Positions 44,845 to 59,600 of a DNA stretch of 64,000 bases are shown piece after piece. Position 1 is the first letter of the stretch. The number at the start of each line of letters is the position of its first letter. The DNA is from Pieris napi (taxonomy: Eukaryota > Arthropoda > Insecta > Lepidoptera > Pieridae): positions 5,964,501 through 6,028,500 of the forward strand of contig NC_062244.1 of NCBI RefSeq assembly GCF_905475465.1. Reading direction: 5' to 3'. The position numbers and the translations under genes are program-made. Below the pieces are notes generated by a model. That model worked only from the letters and a program-made list of their open reading frames with translations, was not told where the DNA came from and made no database searches.

Positions 44845-46916
44845 CTATATATCTATTTTGGGCCTATACTGCAACCGAAGTGGTGGATCTCGGAACCTCC
44901 ACCTAGTCACGTAAACAAATTTCAATGTGTGGTCCTTACCTAGTAATTCGTCATTACATAAAATGTCAATCTGGAAAGAATATGTTAAAAAAATTAACAA
45001 ATATATTTTTTAAGTACATATTGACCTGACAGAGGAAATACGTTTTTACTTGTTGTCCGAAACACTTCTGATATGTTATTTAATTTATAAAACATGGGAA
45101 CATTTTTAAAATTATTAAATAATCTAACAAAAATTTGAATTGATTGTGATGCTCTTATAAGAATATAGAACAATTCTAATAGTTATTAATGATAAATAAT
45201 ATTTGCTTTATATTATTGAGAGAAAAATACACCATTATTATAAAATATAGTTTCATATATAAAAAGATACAATACTTACTTCTCTATATTTCTCAATACC
45301 GTTTAGTATTTTCTTAGCTATGAATTTCTTAAGGTGTGTGATAGTTGCCTGCGCTGAACATCTGATAAAACCACGCTTTAGTGTTCTCAGTGATGTTGAT
45401 ATGCACTCCAAACATACATTCACCTGCACAACAAAGATTTTTTTAATAACAAAGCGTTAATTTTATAACTAATTGTATTACAGGTAACATATAAGAATAT
45501 AATACTGCAACTATATAAAAATAAGCCACAAGAAGTTTAAAATTATATGATAACAGGCAATAGGCTTTAATATATTCAGTTTACTTCACTACAATAATTC
45601 ACCGCAACCAAGAATTAGTCTAAATGGCATCAAGTAGTGCTTGAACAACTGGCCTTGGTTGGTAAAGACATGAAACTAAGAGAAACTCAACTTGACTAAC
45701 CTGTTCATCTTTCCTGTGGCAATCACTATTATCTTGCTGTTCTGGCTCATCTCCTGCACCAGGTTTGTCTGCAGCTAGAGCAGCATCCTTAGGACATGGT
45801 AAACCTCTTGCACGGTAAAAGTCTCGCTCTCTCTTAATTTCATCTAATTAGAAATTTTGTGATTAGAATGTAAGATAGATTATCCCAAAGATAATCTACT
45901 ACATGGAGGTTAATTTTTTACAGCTGATTTTCAAGGTCTTTTATTTAATGGTAATAAAGATCAAGCCAGCTTGTAAAGCTGATATAGCATGATTTTTTTA
46001 ATCCAATACAAGAGGTATCTCTTGTCAATAAATCATTAACATCTAGGAGTGTTGGCTTTTACCAAAGCATATTTTCAAATGTAATATTTATATAACAAGA
46101 AGAGAGTTTTAATATATTATTTTTTTGATGAGGTACTCACTATCCTGTAGGTCTGGTACTAGTTTGTATACAATGTCCTGCATGGTGCGATCGAAACTGA
46201 TGTACTGAAGTGGATGTGATTGGTGTATCACTATGTTGCATGTTGGACAAGTATTATTTTCCTCTAGATGTTTCACAAGGCAGCTTTTACAAACTGGAAA
46301 AATATTAATTGCTAATAGAATCTTTTACAAAGTGAAATAGTATCCTACCATGCCTATACTGTAAATCATATTGAGGTTTTGCCAAGTAGCTTTATATTAC
46401 ATATAATGGCTATGAAGATGTTAGAAGCATATATAACTTAATGTTTAATAAAGTCGCATAGGAATCACACATGTAATAGTCAAGTGAAGTTATTCATTTA
46501 AGTTTGCATGAAATATTTTGATATTGGTATAATTTTTTAGAGGACAAATTATAGCCATTTTTCATTTATTGTTAGAAATAATACTATTAGCCAATGTATC
46601 ATCGTCATCATCAATGGCTGTATAGTTAGCCAATTAATATGATAAATGTATAGATACATCTAAGGAATTGTTAAGGTTATGCAAAAAACGAAGACTCCTT
46701 GAAGTTTTGTGAAATGGACATGGAAAAATTAGGGAATTTATTAAAGTTCAAACTCCTCTAAGCTAATAAAAGATTAAGATTGAAAACAGAATGAAACGAC
46801 TTACACGTATGAAGACACTCAGTGACCGTAGTAGCATCGATGAAGTATCCGCGGCAAATCTTACAAGTAATGTGACTGTTTAAAGTTTTTAACTTTATCC
46901 TCCTTTCCATGGTCAT
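44845..46916 (-). CDS. PCGF3: Polycomb group RING finger protein 3 (l(3)73Ah orthologue)
   Basis: This is a subunit of a variant Polycomb repressive complex 1, in which it pairs with RING1/Sce for H2A ubiquitination. Five minus-strand exons are 46916-46805, 46293-46141, 45843-45701, 45423-45280 and 44970-44845 (TAG stop). They join in phase to 225 aa, close to the fly protein. The C3HC4 RING uses C18, C21, C34, H36, C39, C42, C53 and C56, with TVTECLHTFCKSCLVKHLEE between. Then comes the PCGF3-specific HPLQYISFDRTMQDIVYKL. The C-terminal RAWUL half has ATITHLKKFIAKKILNGIEK and LLGKDHTLKFVYVTRWRFRD. Two in-frame ATGs occur at 46914-46916 and 46908-46910; the second gives MERRIKLK, which matches the fly start, so either may be used. 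The spacer between RING and RAWUL (exon 3) is poorly conserved. The gene is head-to-head with the R3HCC1L-like gene. Confidence 0.97.
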
Positions 46917-47542
46917 CCTAATAATAAAGATCTTTGCAAACCATTCGTTTTGGATAGGAAATTATGAAAAAACAAAAAATAAAAGCAATACAAACGCAAA
47001 GTCAGCAGAAATCAAACACCAATGACAATTGACAATAAGATTGATAACGCATAAATCGAAACACCAATGTCACATACAGTTAAAACATAGATACAGCACC
47101 GTGAAAAGCAAGTGATCAACACTGTTATAGGTGATAACTCATAACATTACTTTGTCTGTGGGTAATAAGTATTTAGTGATGTGCTCATAGTGATGATGAT
47201 ATTAATTATATACCGAAATTAAACGTGATACACCTAGTACACGATGACACATTAGAATTTAAAAAAAATATAAGTATGTAAAAACGTTTTCATAACATAA
47301 AACATTTTAAAAGCCTCGTAGTTAAGATAATATTAGGTATTTGTTATTTTTATAAAGTTGTGTTAAAGGTGTGAAGTTACACAATTTGTAATTAATTATT
47401 TAAACTCAACCAATATAATAGTATAATTATGTATATTGTGTGTACCAGAATAATTATTATCGTTTCCCTAATATTGTTATTGAGTAGTGGTACATCACTA
47501 TGTAAACTGTTTTTCTTCATTTTTCTTGTGTGATATTTTTAC
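46917..47542. promoter_or_regulatory. Head-to-head promoter region, PCGF3 / R3HCC1L
   Basis: About 630 bp separate the PCGF3 start from the first candidate start of the R3HCC1L-like gene. The stretch is AT-rich and repeat-free by eye. It must contain the PCGF3 5' UTR and probably both core promoters. This is inferred from divergent orientation, and no motif is decisive. Confidence 0.55.
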
Positions 47543-47624
47543 ATGTGTTTGTGTTTGCGAAAAACTGAATATGGACGAATAGGTTTTAAAATTACCTAGC
47601 GCGTGTAGTGTACGTTTGTTTTAG

Positions 47625-50600
47625 ATTATTATAAAACATACTTAGTCAAGCTGGGTGCCAAAACGGTGGAAAGGTTTTTGAACCTTGCCGACGACAATTT
47701 TATTGAGGATGTCAAAGAAGACCTAAAATGTTTTTTTGCGGAAAAAAGAGTTGACAGGTAAACAATTTATTATAATGTTTATGTATTCATTAAAATGGGA
47801 GATAATTGTATATGCTCAGTTTGAATGAAAATTTTCGATAGCTGCCTAAATTTAAAGTAAAATCTCTTGCCGACAAAGGCAGATGTATGTTTCAAGGTTA
47901 TGAATCAGTGAACGTAGGACGTATTGAACAAACGCAAGTTAAATAGAGCATAACGAGATGACACCTTGAACAATAATAAACTCAATTGAAAAAAAAATAG
48001 CTCTCCTATGTTACAATAATTTTAAAATTTTAATTAATTGTTTCAGTTATATATTTATTATTTACTTCCTTATAAATAGATTTAAATTAATCAGTATAAT
48101 TTTATTTCTTCATGTTTTTGTTCTAATCTTGCTATACATACCTATATTACTATAATTTAGGTTTTTTAAACATTACTGCAAGATATATAAAATATAAATA
48201 AGGAAGTTCAGTTTTCCTATTGTTACAAACATTTATATAATAAAACCTAAAAAATAATATTATTTAAACATTTACTTTCTTAAGACTGAAATATGGATGT
48301 GTTACAGTGTTCTAGTATTTCCACCTGTGAGCAACTACCGCAGATTTCTCATTCATCGCTGTGTTGAGCAGTTGAGTCAACCAGATCTTGCCACCTTCTC
48401 GATAGGTGTCAGTGACGAGCGACGAACTGTTGTTTGTTACCGAGATAAATTACTGAGGTAATCCATAAAGTAATATAAATTTAATATGTTCTGTATTCAT
48501 ATGAATGTGTATAAATACTTATCTTTAATTTTACTTTTTAGTGATGAAGCTTGTGCAAGACCAAACATGGTCCTGACACAGACAGAAAAGCCGAGTGCCA
48601 CCCAAAATGGACAGAGTGAGTTTCACTAGATTTTCAATAAGTAATTTTATAATTAATATGTATCATTTTGCACTTTGGCTTAGTGGTGTATAACCTGGAC
48701 ATGGAGTGTAAAATGGAGGCTCAAGGTAATAGTCAATGCAAAAAAATAATTGTTTAACATTGGTAGGCATAGAAGAATTAACACTAACTTAAAAATGAAT
48801 TTTTGCCATTTTATTTTGTATAAGAAAAACATTGTGTCTAAAATACTTTATAATAGAAACATTTATGTTTACACAATATAAAATTACAAATAAATCTTCA
48901 TCACCAAATTCAAAAAGTCAATTAAAAAGATGAAAATTTCAAAAACGATTATATTTAAAAAATTTAAACTATATATTTTATCTTTAACAATTTCACTGAC
49001 AAATCAATGCACCAAATATTCTCAAAATTTTTATTTCTAGTTATCCATATTTATATTTTGTTTTTGATATAATTTTGCAAACGACTCCCGCGAAGGCTCG
49101 TATTGTTCATATGTCGAGCAATCTTATTCAAATAAATTAGGTCATACCAAAATTTTAAATTGAAGGAAGAAAATCGGTTACATTTTAGTGTTTTTGTATT
49201 ACTTGATGCACTTCCGTTTTAACTATAAAATGCAAGTAGTTTGTCACACGACTCTTTTAAACCTCTTTTTTGGTAATACATAATATAATATAATAATATC
49301 TTGGAAATAATAAAAGTGTAGTCCCGTCACCCGTGTAGGTAGTTGGTATGGATATGGTAGTTGTTTTACACCGAAACAATTATTGCACATAAAACAATTT
49401 AAATGTAGCAAAATACTATGTTGTGCAATAGGCGGCCTTATTGCTATTATGCTATCTCTGCTAGGCTACAGGCGAAATATACGCACTGTGTTGCAACCTC
49501 AATCTCGGATACGGTACGGCAGAGAAGTACGCCGTCGCCTCTTGGTATTTCTACGGTTGGGATCTCAATTATAATACCAAGCGCTGACATGTAGCGCGGA
49601 CTCGATGTCGATATTATTCTAAAAGATGAGTTTCCTCACTCTCACACCTCAATATATGTCTTTGTAAGTTTGTCTCCAACTCGCACTTAGTTTATCATTG
49701 TATTTTTGCAACAAAAACAAAGTTTAATGTAGCATTTTATTATGCTTTATACGTATTTAATATAGATTTAACTCAATTGCCAGTGTACTATTCAAAAATG
49801 AACAACAGCATGTTTGAAACATGTTTGGTACTTTATAACTATAGCCTTCAGTAAGCGGCGATTGTGCAATTTTTTGCAATATCCAACCGATATATGTACC
49901 AAATAAGTACACAAGTATTAGGATGTATGTTAGTAATTTCCGTTAGTGTGTGTGTTTTATGAACACATATAAAAGATTGTGACAGGTTAAACATCTATAA
50001 AACTGAAACATTTGATTTCTATTAATAGGTAATAGAAATTTGTAATAAATATTTTAAAAGTGAATTCGTCGCCTGTTATATTTTTAGTGCAGCGTTATTA
50101 GTGAAAGCGTTGGACATTCCTCGGTAATACGTGAAGCGATATTGTCTTCCTAGAAATAGGCCACGCCTATTAATTTTCTTTAAAAAATTATAACGTTATT
50201 GTTAATTGTATTTTTTTGTTAATTTAGCTAAACACTTCTTGCACTATTCCCTTATATTAATATATATTAAACTTTCATACGGAAGGGTTGCGTGGAAGAG
50301 ATCGCTGGTTAAGCGATAAGGCCGCCCTTTTTTCCACATTATTTATTTCCATCTTTTTTTATATTCACTGTTCATGTAATAAAGTGTAAATAAATAAGTA
50401 ATGTTTAAAGGTCCAAAACTCTTTACTAAAACATGTTGACGTGATAACGTCTTTAAAATCGTTTTAGTCGGGTGACATGTTCAGAAACTTGTGTCACACC
50501 AAATCCTCACGAGCGCGATCGCAGGTATAACGAGAGAGAGACGGACCGATCTCCCGTCTCATCTCGAGCGCTGCCAGTCATTCCGTGAATATATGAAGAA

Positions 50601-53600
50601 AAATGTATGTCATAGTCGAATAAGTAAACTTGTCATTTTACACCCGAAATTTATCATCAAAAGTGTGAATAAAACGATAGATGTAATTTAAAATTTGAAA
50701 AAATTGTTATCTTCATTAATTCCTTACATCCCAAAAACTTATATCACCAATAAGACGTTATCACGTAAACATCTCGATCGTAAACCTACTTTACAAACAA
50801 CCAATATTTTTTTTATGTTCCATTATTATTAAAATATTTAGTTGTTCTAGAATTTAGTTTCTCAAGTTACTGCTATGTAATAACGCGTTGCACAATAGAA
50901 AAGATTACGATGCTACATAAATGTCAGAAGTTAATTATTGTACGCATTTAAGTCGCTGTTACTAATTATTAATTTCGAAATACTTACAGAAGAATTTAAA
51001 TCTTTGTATAATCCCCGCAAGATTTTAGACACATTCAAAGATGAGACTTATTACGATGTTTCACCTTCACCGTACCAACAAGTGATATTTTTGCACGTAG
51101 AATGAAAAGTCTGTGGTGAGATAACCCCATTCCAATATTTCCATAGTATTCATATAGCTTATTGATTTTATGAATTTAATATAACCCGTAACCGGAATAA
51201 AATTTCGATTTAAATTCATATGCATTTGCGTAAATTTTAATTTAAACACGCGTTACTAAGAGATTTGTAAATTGCTCTATCTTAATAGACAAGTGGAAAT
51301 AAAGTCCCGTAAATGAGTCAAAGGAGAGGGGATATTATTGTGTATTTATTTTTTATATAATGTTACTAGCGGATCCGACAGACGTTGTCCTGCTTGATAT
51401 TTCAAGCGATTAGGATATAAAAGTATGAAAGTACCGACTACAGCGCCATCTATCGAGCTGATTTGTGAATCTAAACCATTCCCAGATCCCCTTGAACACA
51501 CACAAAAAATTTCATCAAAATTGGTCCAGTCGTTTGAGAGAAGTTCAGTGACATACACACTCACAGAAGAATTATATATATAAAGATGTATAAAATCTCC
51601 GTATATTTAATATATACCGTATAACCAACCAATAATAATGATGCGTGGGCAATTGAGCTACCAAGGCGGATCTTTGTAACAAGTAGCTCGATTTCACAGC
51701 CTACCACTTTAATAATGGCTTAAACCCAAGCACTGTATAACATTTAATTATCAAGAACAGTTACGTGATATCATATTAAAGGGAGTACACGATTGCATTA
51801 TTCAAAATAAATTATTTGTCCCTTTCTATCGCACCTTAAAGACAGAGATAGCCTTGTGTCGACGTTTGCTTGCGCCATTAATTTTCATTATAGCCGAGAT
51901 TACTCATTACACATTTAATTCATATTGCTCATTTGGGTACGCACTTAGATTATTCAAATATCTCGGAGCTTCTTATTACGAAGAGATTGGAAAGATCTAG
52001 AATGTCTATGTAAACTTTATCGGTGAAGCAGTGAACTTTTTTTAAAGGATTGTCTGTCACACCTTTATAATTTAAACACCATTTAAATTCTTTAACCAAA
52101 CTGTTTGTAACCTGAATTATAAGAGAAAAGTGTATAAACTAGATTTAAAAATATGAAGCTATAATGAACAAGCCATTATGCAAGTCAAGATTGTAGATTT
52201 ACGCTGCTGTGGGTGTTGTTTATTCTATTCTTAGATTTCATACGTCTAATCTTATATTTTAAATCCGAATGTTCCGTCTTATTCGTATAGGACTTTTTGT
52301 TTTCCGAAGAACTGATTTTTAGTATAAATTGAGGGCACATTATTAGACCAGGGTAGAAGCTTTTAAATATAATAAAAAGTGAACAAAAATAATGGTAGGA
52401 TGTAAACCATTGGAAAAGGAGGAGAATATTATAAAAATCTACAACTTTTCGATTTGATTTTTTCCATAGGACTTTTAGTTTGGCCGGAAATCGAGATAAA
52501 CCGTTTTTTACCTTTAAAAACTCACCCCCTTCCCGACCTCAGATCTCCCGTAAATTATTTTTCCTTTCATTTTTATAATATTCTCCTTTTCCAATGGTTT
52601 TCATCCTACTATTATTTTTCTTTTGCTTTCAAAACTTTACCACCCTGGTCTTAAAAAAAAAACAAAAAAAAAGTCTATTTACAAGAATGTTTAATTAATT
52701 TTTATTTATAACATGAATAATATAGTTGTTGAATCCGGTCTCGCTCGCTTCTAAGTTTGAGCTTAAAATTACGGGTTTCCACGCGGTTGTCTTGGTGGTG
52801 ATTGATGATTGAATTTTATGTATGTAGCTAGAAGGTATAAAAGAATGTTTAGTTGACGACCCCGTATGCCAAACCAAGTTGAGTTTACACACGGAACTTT
52901 TGCTTAGCGCTAAGAGAAGAAAATAGTGAAAACAATCAAAAGGTCTCGATATATGGGGTATGGTCTTGCAAGTACGCAACCAATGATTTTCTATGCAAAT
53001 AAAGTAGTCCTGATTCCTCTGTTACATTTCTGTGCTACGTAAAACATCTAGCACTCGTTTTTTATCGGATTACATAGTGTGCGATGATTGTTTACGTTTG
53101 TTTACGCTTCTATTTATTAACTAAAATATTTATATGTAATTTAATTAACGTTAGGTTACATAACTCGGGCAAAAGCAAAAAATCGGTTGTCTGTGAAATC
53201 GGTTTACTGACGATAGTTGAACGTGACAACGTCACGAACCGCTTACTCAAGTAGGAGAGAGACAGATGTCGAACGCCGAAGAGCGCGGAGTCCGATAGTG
53301 CCTCTCTGTCGCTTCGCGCTCTCGCTTGCACTTCAAGCCTTAAATGGAACGCCTCAGAGCGAGGTAACGCCGCATGAGTCATGTTTTTTCGTGCGTGCAG
53401 CCGGCTCCATCGATTTATTGAAAGAATTACGAAACTTAATATTTAAATCGGCAGAATCATAGTGGTGTACCACCAGAGCGCTACAGAAGTGGACTTATTT
53501 AAAGCGATCGTTGCTTATTGCGACTCTTGATCGACCACTTACCGCATAAATGCATCATTGCACATTAGCCAAGATTCGTCCTTCACAATGCCGGTGATCG

Positions 53601-56600
53601 GTGACATAACATCTGTTGCAAGCAAATGACCAACGAACGGGGCCGCACAAGTAGGCCGCCGAGAGTGAAAGTAGCACGCTGCACGGAGCAGGGCATATCT
53701 GAACTTTGATTTTGTAATCTATGTTAATATTTTATCGCTGTTAATTTGTGTATTGTTCTGTGGGAATTTATTTTTGCCTTCTTTTTTTGAATTGCATTTT
53801 AAAATATTGTATTCCCTTTATTTAGATTTACTTTTCTTTTGACGTGACAACGTCTTATAATTCGATGGAGCCGGCTGCACGCACGAAAAAACATGACTCG
53901 TGCGGCGTTACCTCGCTCTGAGGCGTTCCATTTAAAATTGACATAATTGTATTTATGCGTACAAATAAATGTAACTTGATCAATTCAATTGTGATTTCCA
54001 TTTACCTCCTTCTCTATATCCATACAAAATACCTATCAAACAAATAAAATTTAATTTTTTTTGGGAAAAATGCATCCATCCCATCAATATTTTTTATGAC
54101 GTTGTCACGTTCAATAATCGTCAGTAAACCGACTTTACAGACAACCGATTTTTTTGGATTTGTTTTTATTTATAATTAATCAATCTAAATCGTTTATTCT
54201 AATATATATATCTATTGTTTAAACGTGGCGTAGGCCATGCCAGAATGTTGAAGTTCCAAAGATAAGTCATGATCATTTTTTTTATTAATAATTGATAATG
54301 ATAATATCGTAGTAATTACACATAATAAAAATTTTGCTCCTTGAAGCTCTGGAAAATGTTACTTTCGAACTTGGTTCGACTATTGGACAATATACTAAAA
54401 TTTACGTATTATGTAAGTTATCAGATTAGATTAATTAATAAATAGCCGAACTTAACTTTAAACTGTAACAGTGCTTCAATCACGTGAACGTGTATGTATG
54501 TACGTAAGCTTTAACATGCGAAATTTCTATCAGGGAATTATTAATTTTATCTACCTTGGCCTAACCACAATACTCGCCCACTCGTCTGATTGAATTTTCA
54601 CAAAAAGCCATAAATTTATTACAGAAGTTAGCAAAGAGTTTTCATTGCTATGTAAAATTAGTAAATGTGTTTGGTTTGAGTTAAGATACTTCTTAAAACC
54701 TATTTTTTATATATATTTCTGGCGGAATACACCAAGAATTTATAGGTTTTATTCAATAACGTTGTTCCGCGTCATAAAACACAACAATTATATAATAATT
54801 GACTATTTTTACTAACCCAACACATTAGTTATCGTTTTCAACCAGTTTTATTTCCTACATTATGACCGCTCTAATATATTATGTTTTCCTCGTAATAGTG
54901 AAAAGTGGTCGCTAGAATTTTCTCGCAATCGACACATTTTTTTCCATTGACCCAACCGAGAGTGTTGCATAAACTGTTATAGATTTAAAACATGGATTTA
55001 GGATATATAAGAAATAATATATATTTAGTTCGTATGATTTCAACACTATTGTAGCAAATACAAATATAAAGTTTTCTCCAGTATATATTATAAGCATTAA
55101 AGTAATGTAATATTTGTGTTGCAATCAATTAATAAATACTCAAGTCTACTCAATATTTCTGAATATGTATTAAATATAAATATGTATGTATTTCAATATC
55201 AAAATGTTGTCAGTATTATATATAATAGTCGTGGTTTATTATATTTTTATATTCACTGTTACTACTTAGTAAGCTTTTAAAGACCTGCTGTAAGCTACTG
55301 CTAACAAATATTTTAGACAGCTAAAGTAACTGTTGACTTGCGTCATCATAACAGGATATATGCTAGGTTGTAACTCCAAAAACATTGTTAACTCCATGTA
55401 ACGTCACTCGATTTAACGACAAATACCGCTAATGCGTCGAAATCAATCGGCTTTGGTTGGTTTCGCTTGTCTTCTATACAATGATAAACTCTACATAGCA
55501 TTACACCCACCCTATATAACGACAACTAAATAATAAAAGTACTTTTTTAAATTGCCGAAATTAGTTAAAACTACGGAGCTGTGTACTTTATTTCGTCGCT
55601 TTATTGTACTAGCCCGTAAACTCGACTATCGGCACCATACGTCGAACTTTCTAAGAAATCCGTTCTTTTGTTTACAAATTGGGATTGATTGAGCGTGATT
55701 TATCACGAAGATGCATCAATATCGCAACATATGAATAAAGTAAAAAAAATACAACATAATTTCTGGTGCAGCAAAAGACGTCAAGCGATAAAAACAGACT
55801 ATACGCAATAGCGTTCAAATAATAATTGTGTCTTATGTAATTACTAACACTAGTCTGAAATAAACTTGTTCTTTTTCTAATACAGATTATACTTCTTTCC
55901 ATTTAACGACAACTCTTTGTAATGTCAAAAATGCAGTCCCATGAGTGTCGTAATATAGAGTTTACACTGTAATTTGACTTGCTAACATTTTGACTTATTA
56001 TAAAATCATATTTGATATTGTGGTTAAAATATATCGTAACCATTACAAACACGCAACTATCATTATTTGAAAAGACTACCATGCTTTAGGCGACGAAATT
56101 ATTTGCAAGTTCTGAAACTATCCCAGTCCCTTTAATCACGGGTACCATATAATTTTAGGAAATGTTAAACGTAAGGATACCTCTAGTCAAGTCTTCCGTG
56201 CAGTAATAAAACAGTCGTGACTTCAGTTGCATGGGAGCGGTGCACTGATGTAATTCTACGTAACATATCTTGATCGACGTTCTGACGGGTTTTTATGTTG
56301 CTTGCTACTTGCTAATCTTGTAAATATATATTATATACTAGAAGACTCGGCCAAGCATTGCTGTGGCTAAGGTTGTTGTTATATTACATAGTAGTAAACT
56401 ATTTAAGAAAAACGGTAGGAGAACATCCGACATGGGGACCACCATGCTTTTGGTGGTTATGCCATTAAATTGTAGCTTATGTGAAACGTTGGTACTTTCA
56501 ACACTGCGCCATCTGTTAGAATTGTGACTGTCAAATAATAAACAAATATTTTGCAATAAAATAATATTGCGGGTATAAATTATGATGTAAGCTATTCTAT

Positions 56601-59600
56601 CTTTTAAGTTAGATCAAACTGCACACGGTGTGCAAATTTGATAGAAATCGGTTAAGTAGTTTAGGAGTCCATAGCGGACAAACAACGTGACGGGTAATTT
56701 ATATATACATATTAAGATCACTCATAAATCCATAAATCTACAAGTTTATTTTTATTCCTTTATAAGGATTACTCTATTGCTTTGTATTAGAATAAAACAT
56801 ATTTTCAAATAAAAAATACGCCCATAACATACAGTGGGTTCGATTCCCTACAGAAAAAGTTTTTTAAATATAGACCTAAAAGGTTGTTCAACTGTTTATA
56901 AAAAAAATGCAACGAAACAGGTGCAGCTATGCATCTGCTTCCGTGAGCATTGTGGGAACTCACCGCTAATGTATTTTATTTTAATTAATTGGTTTTTCTA
57001 AATAAAATAAAAATGACGTCATGAAAGCGGTCTTTTATTTGCAACGACTATAATAGTTTTCCTCGTATATGATTTGTGAATATTATTTAAAAAAATCTCA
57101 TTTAAAAAAAAGTTAATTTAGTCTAAGTGAGATAATATTGTCTCTCAAAATCGATATGTCTACAATATACAAATAAGACAATGATTAATCGTACTTTAGT
57201 GATTATTAAATTTTGTTGCGATTTTCCTTGAGATTGTTTTTGTATCACGTTGTTGACATTATGTAATATTGCAGATGCGGTGGGGAGCTCTGCGCGAGCG
57301 CAGCCTCAGGAGAAGCCAAGGTAAGACTTCCTATATCTCCTCATTCCTTTATCAGACGTCGTGAAGGGCGAACGTATACGTACCTAGTGATTGTGCTATC
57401 AGTGTTTTTGTGATTGTGCGTGGATTTGTGTGACTTTGGATTGTGCAGAGTGAGTTATTGTCTATTATTATTTATACAGTTATGCGAAGTTAAATTAATA
57501 GTAGCTGAGTTAAATGTATCTCAAAATGGCATAAGTCATGTACAAAGGGCTTATAAATCACATTTGCAAATGACTTATGTTTAGGTTCTGTGTTATGATT
57601 GGGCTATACGTGAGATAAATATGCACAACAATGATTATTACATTTAAGAGATTTATAAATTGAAATTGTTCAATTAAATTCAAAATGGAATCCATGGCAA
57701 TATCCTTGTGTGTTTGTAAAGTTTAGCAAATGTTAAGGCAGGTAGTTGGTCGGTCGAGGCTTAGAATCACTATCATGAAATGACAATGTTATTTGTCTTC
57801 CTGTTAAACAATGATGTCATAGTGCATTGTTTATAAGGCAATGTTGTGCTTTGCCGAAAGATTCAGTACTTATTATTAATCTATTACTAGTGTGCATATT
57901 AAAAACTTTATCGATATTTTTATATGACGTGTGTATGATAACCTCAAATGTGCTAGTATTTTTTAACAAATAATATTTTTATATCAGGCTATTTTAGTAG
58001 GTATTTAGTGCTCACACCCTAAGTCAGGGAAGTCGTCAAAATTCGTAATTTACTGTTTACATTATCTTTGCGTGTATGGCGTATTGCATACGTGACAATT
58101 TATTTTGTGTATTAAATGACTTGCGTCTTTGGAATTAGAGACGGTAGATTTTTGGAACTTTAAACAATTAAATTAGTTTATCTATTCTTGGGATTGGCAA
58201 AAAATTACCATTGTGGTTAATATTTGCATGCTTATGGTGCCTTTGCATGAATCAATCAATTCCGTGTCTTATTTTGTAACACATAAGGTGTATAATACTG
58301 GGTTAGATTTAGGGAAACCAATAATTGTTACGGGTATCAAAGCCTAAAAGTACTTGTCTATGACAAAAAATGGTCAATAGAGGCGACAATGTGTTATGAC
58401 CAAGGTTTGAATTTACCCAAAGCTAAATAAACAATAATATATGTATGTAATTTCAATTGAATATGTCTAAGGTCTTTTCGTATCCGTAAAGGATTTTTTT
58501 TTGCCTTTTACTTGGCCTTGTAAAGATGTATTAATGTCTTATTTTGTACGTAAACCCCAGTTATTTAATTATACAGTACCTACTCATAAGTAGAATATGT
58601 AATCTCTGTACAATAATGTTAAGGAGTTTAAAAGTAAATGGATTTAAGTGTTTAAATCTGACGAAGATGACTACAATCTTATTAGTTATACTTTGTGTTA
58701 TTGTTAAGACAAAGAAAAAAATATTTGCTTAGTTGGCTAATGGCAGGTAATTATTTAATAAATTTATTACATTCTTATAATTCTCTGACCCATGCCCTCT
58801 TCTTCTTCTTCACTTCTGAAAGCGACACATTATTTTGGGCATTTGACTATTAATACGTATTATTAAAAATTTTAAACCTTGTGTACAAATTTTAATCATT
58901 GATTAGATAATTTTTACAACTATAATAACCAACACAAGATAACAATATCGTTATTTTATCGTGGCAATACATTATGTTTATTGCTTAACCAATTACACCA
59001 GACTACAAACCATTTCATAACCTCAAAAAACCCAACGAATAAGCAAATAAACAAAGATTAGAATGCGCGCGGTGTATTGAAAGTATGTCGTAGTGAGAGG
59101 TTACATTCGGGCGACCTTGCCCCCGATTGTTACTTAACAGAGAGCAATGGACAGCAGCGGCCGGTGAAATGCTAAAGTAGGTTAAAGCGTGCTAAGAATT
59201 TGGCTAAGTTGTTGCGAATTGTGGGTAATACCGGACACGGTAGGTACCTTAATGAGAAAAATTGTATCTATACATAAGAAAAATGTCCTTTAGATGTTGA
59301 TTAAATATAATTCTCAAACTAAAGCAGGTTTAATAATGTTCTTTTGTAGAACATGTATTGAAGCTGTTAAACAGAGGTTTCCATATTTGATAAAATGCAT
59401 GATATATGCTTTTGTTTGTGTATGTAACATAATTATACTGTCCCAAATCCTTCATGCGTAAGTACTAACTAGTTTCTTTGTTCTCCGAAGTTATTCTCGA
59501 GGTTCATGGTGATGCTACGTTCTTGCGTTTGATGTGTCGTAAAGCAACGTAAATGTGCTATTGTGTTGATACAATCATTATAACAAGTCGGAAACCAATA

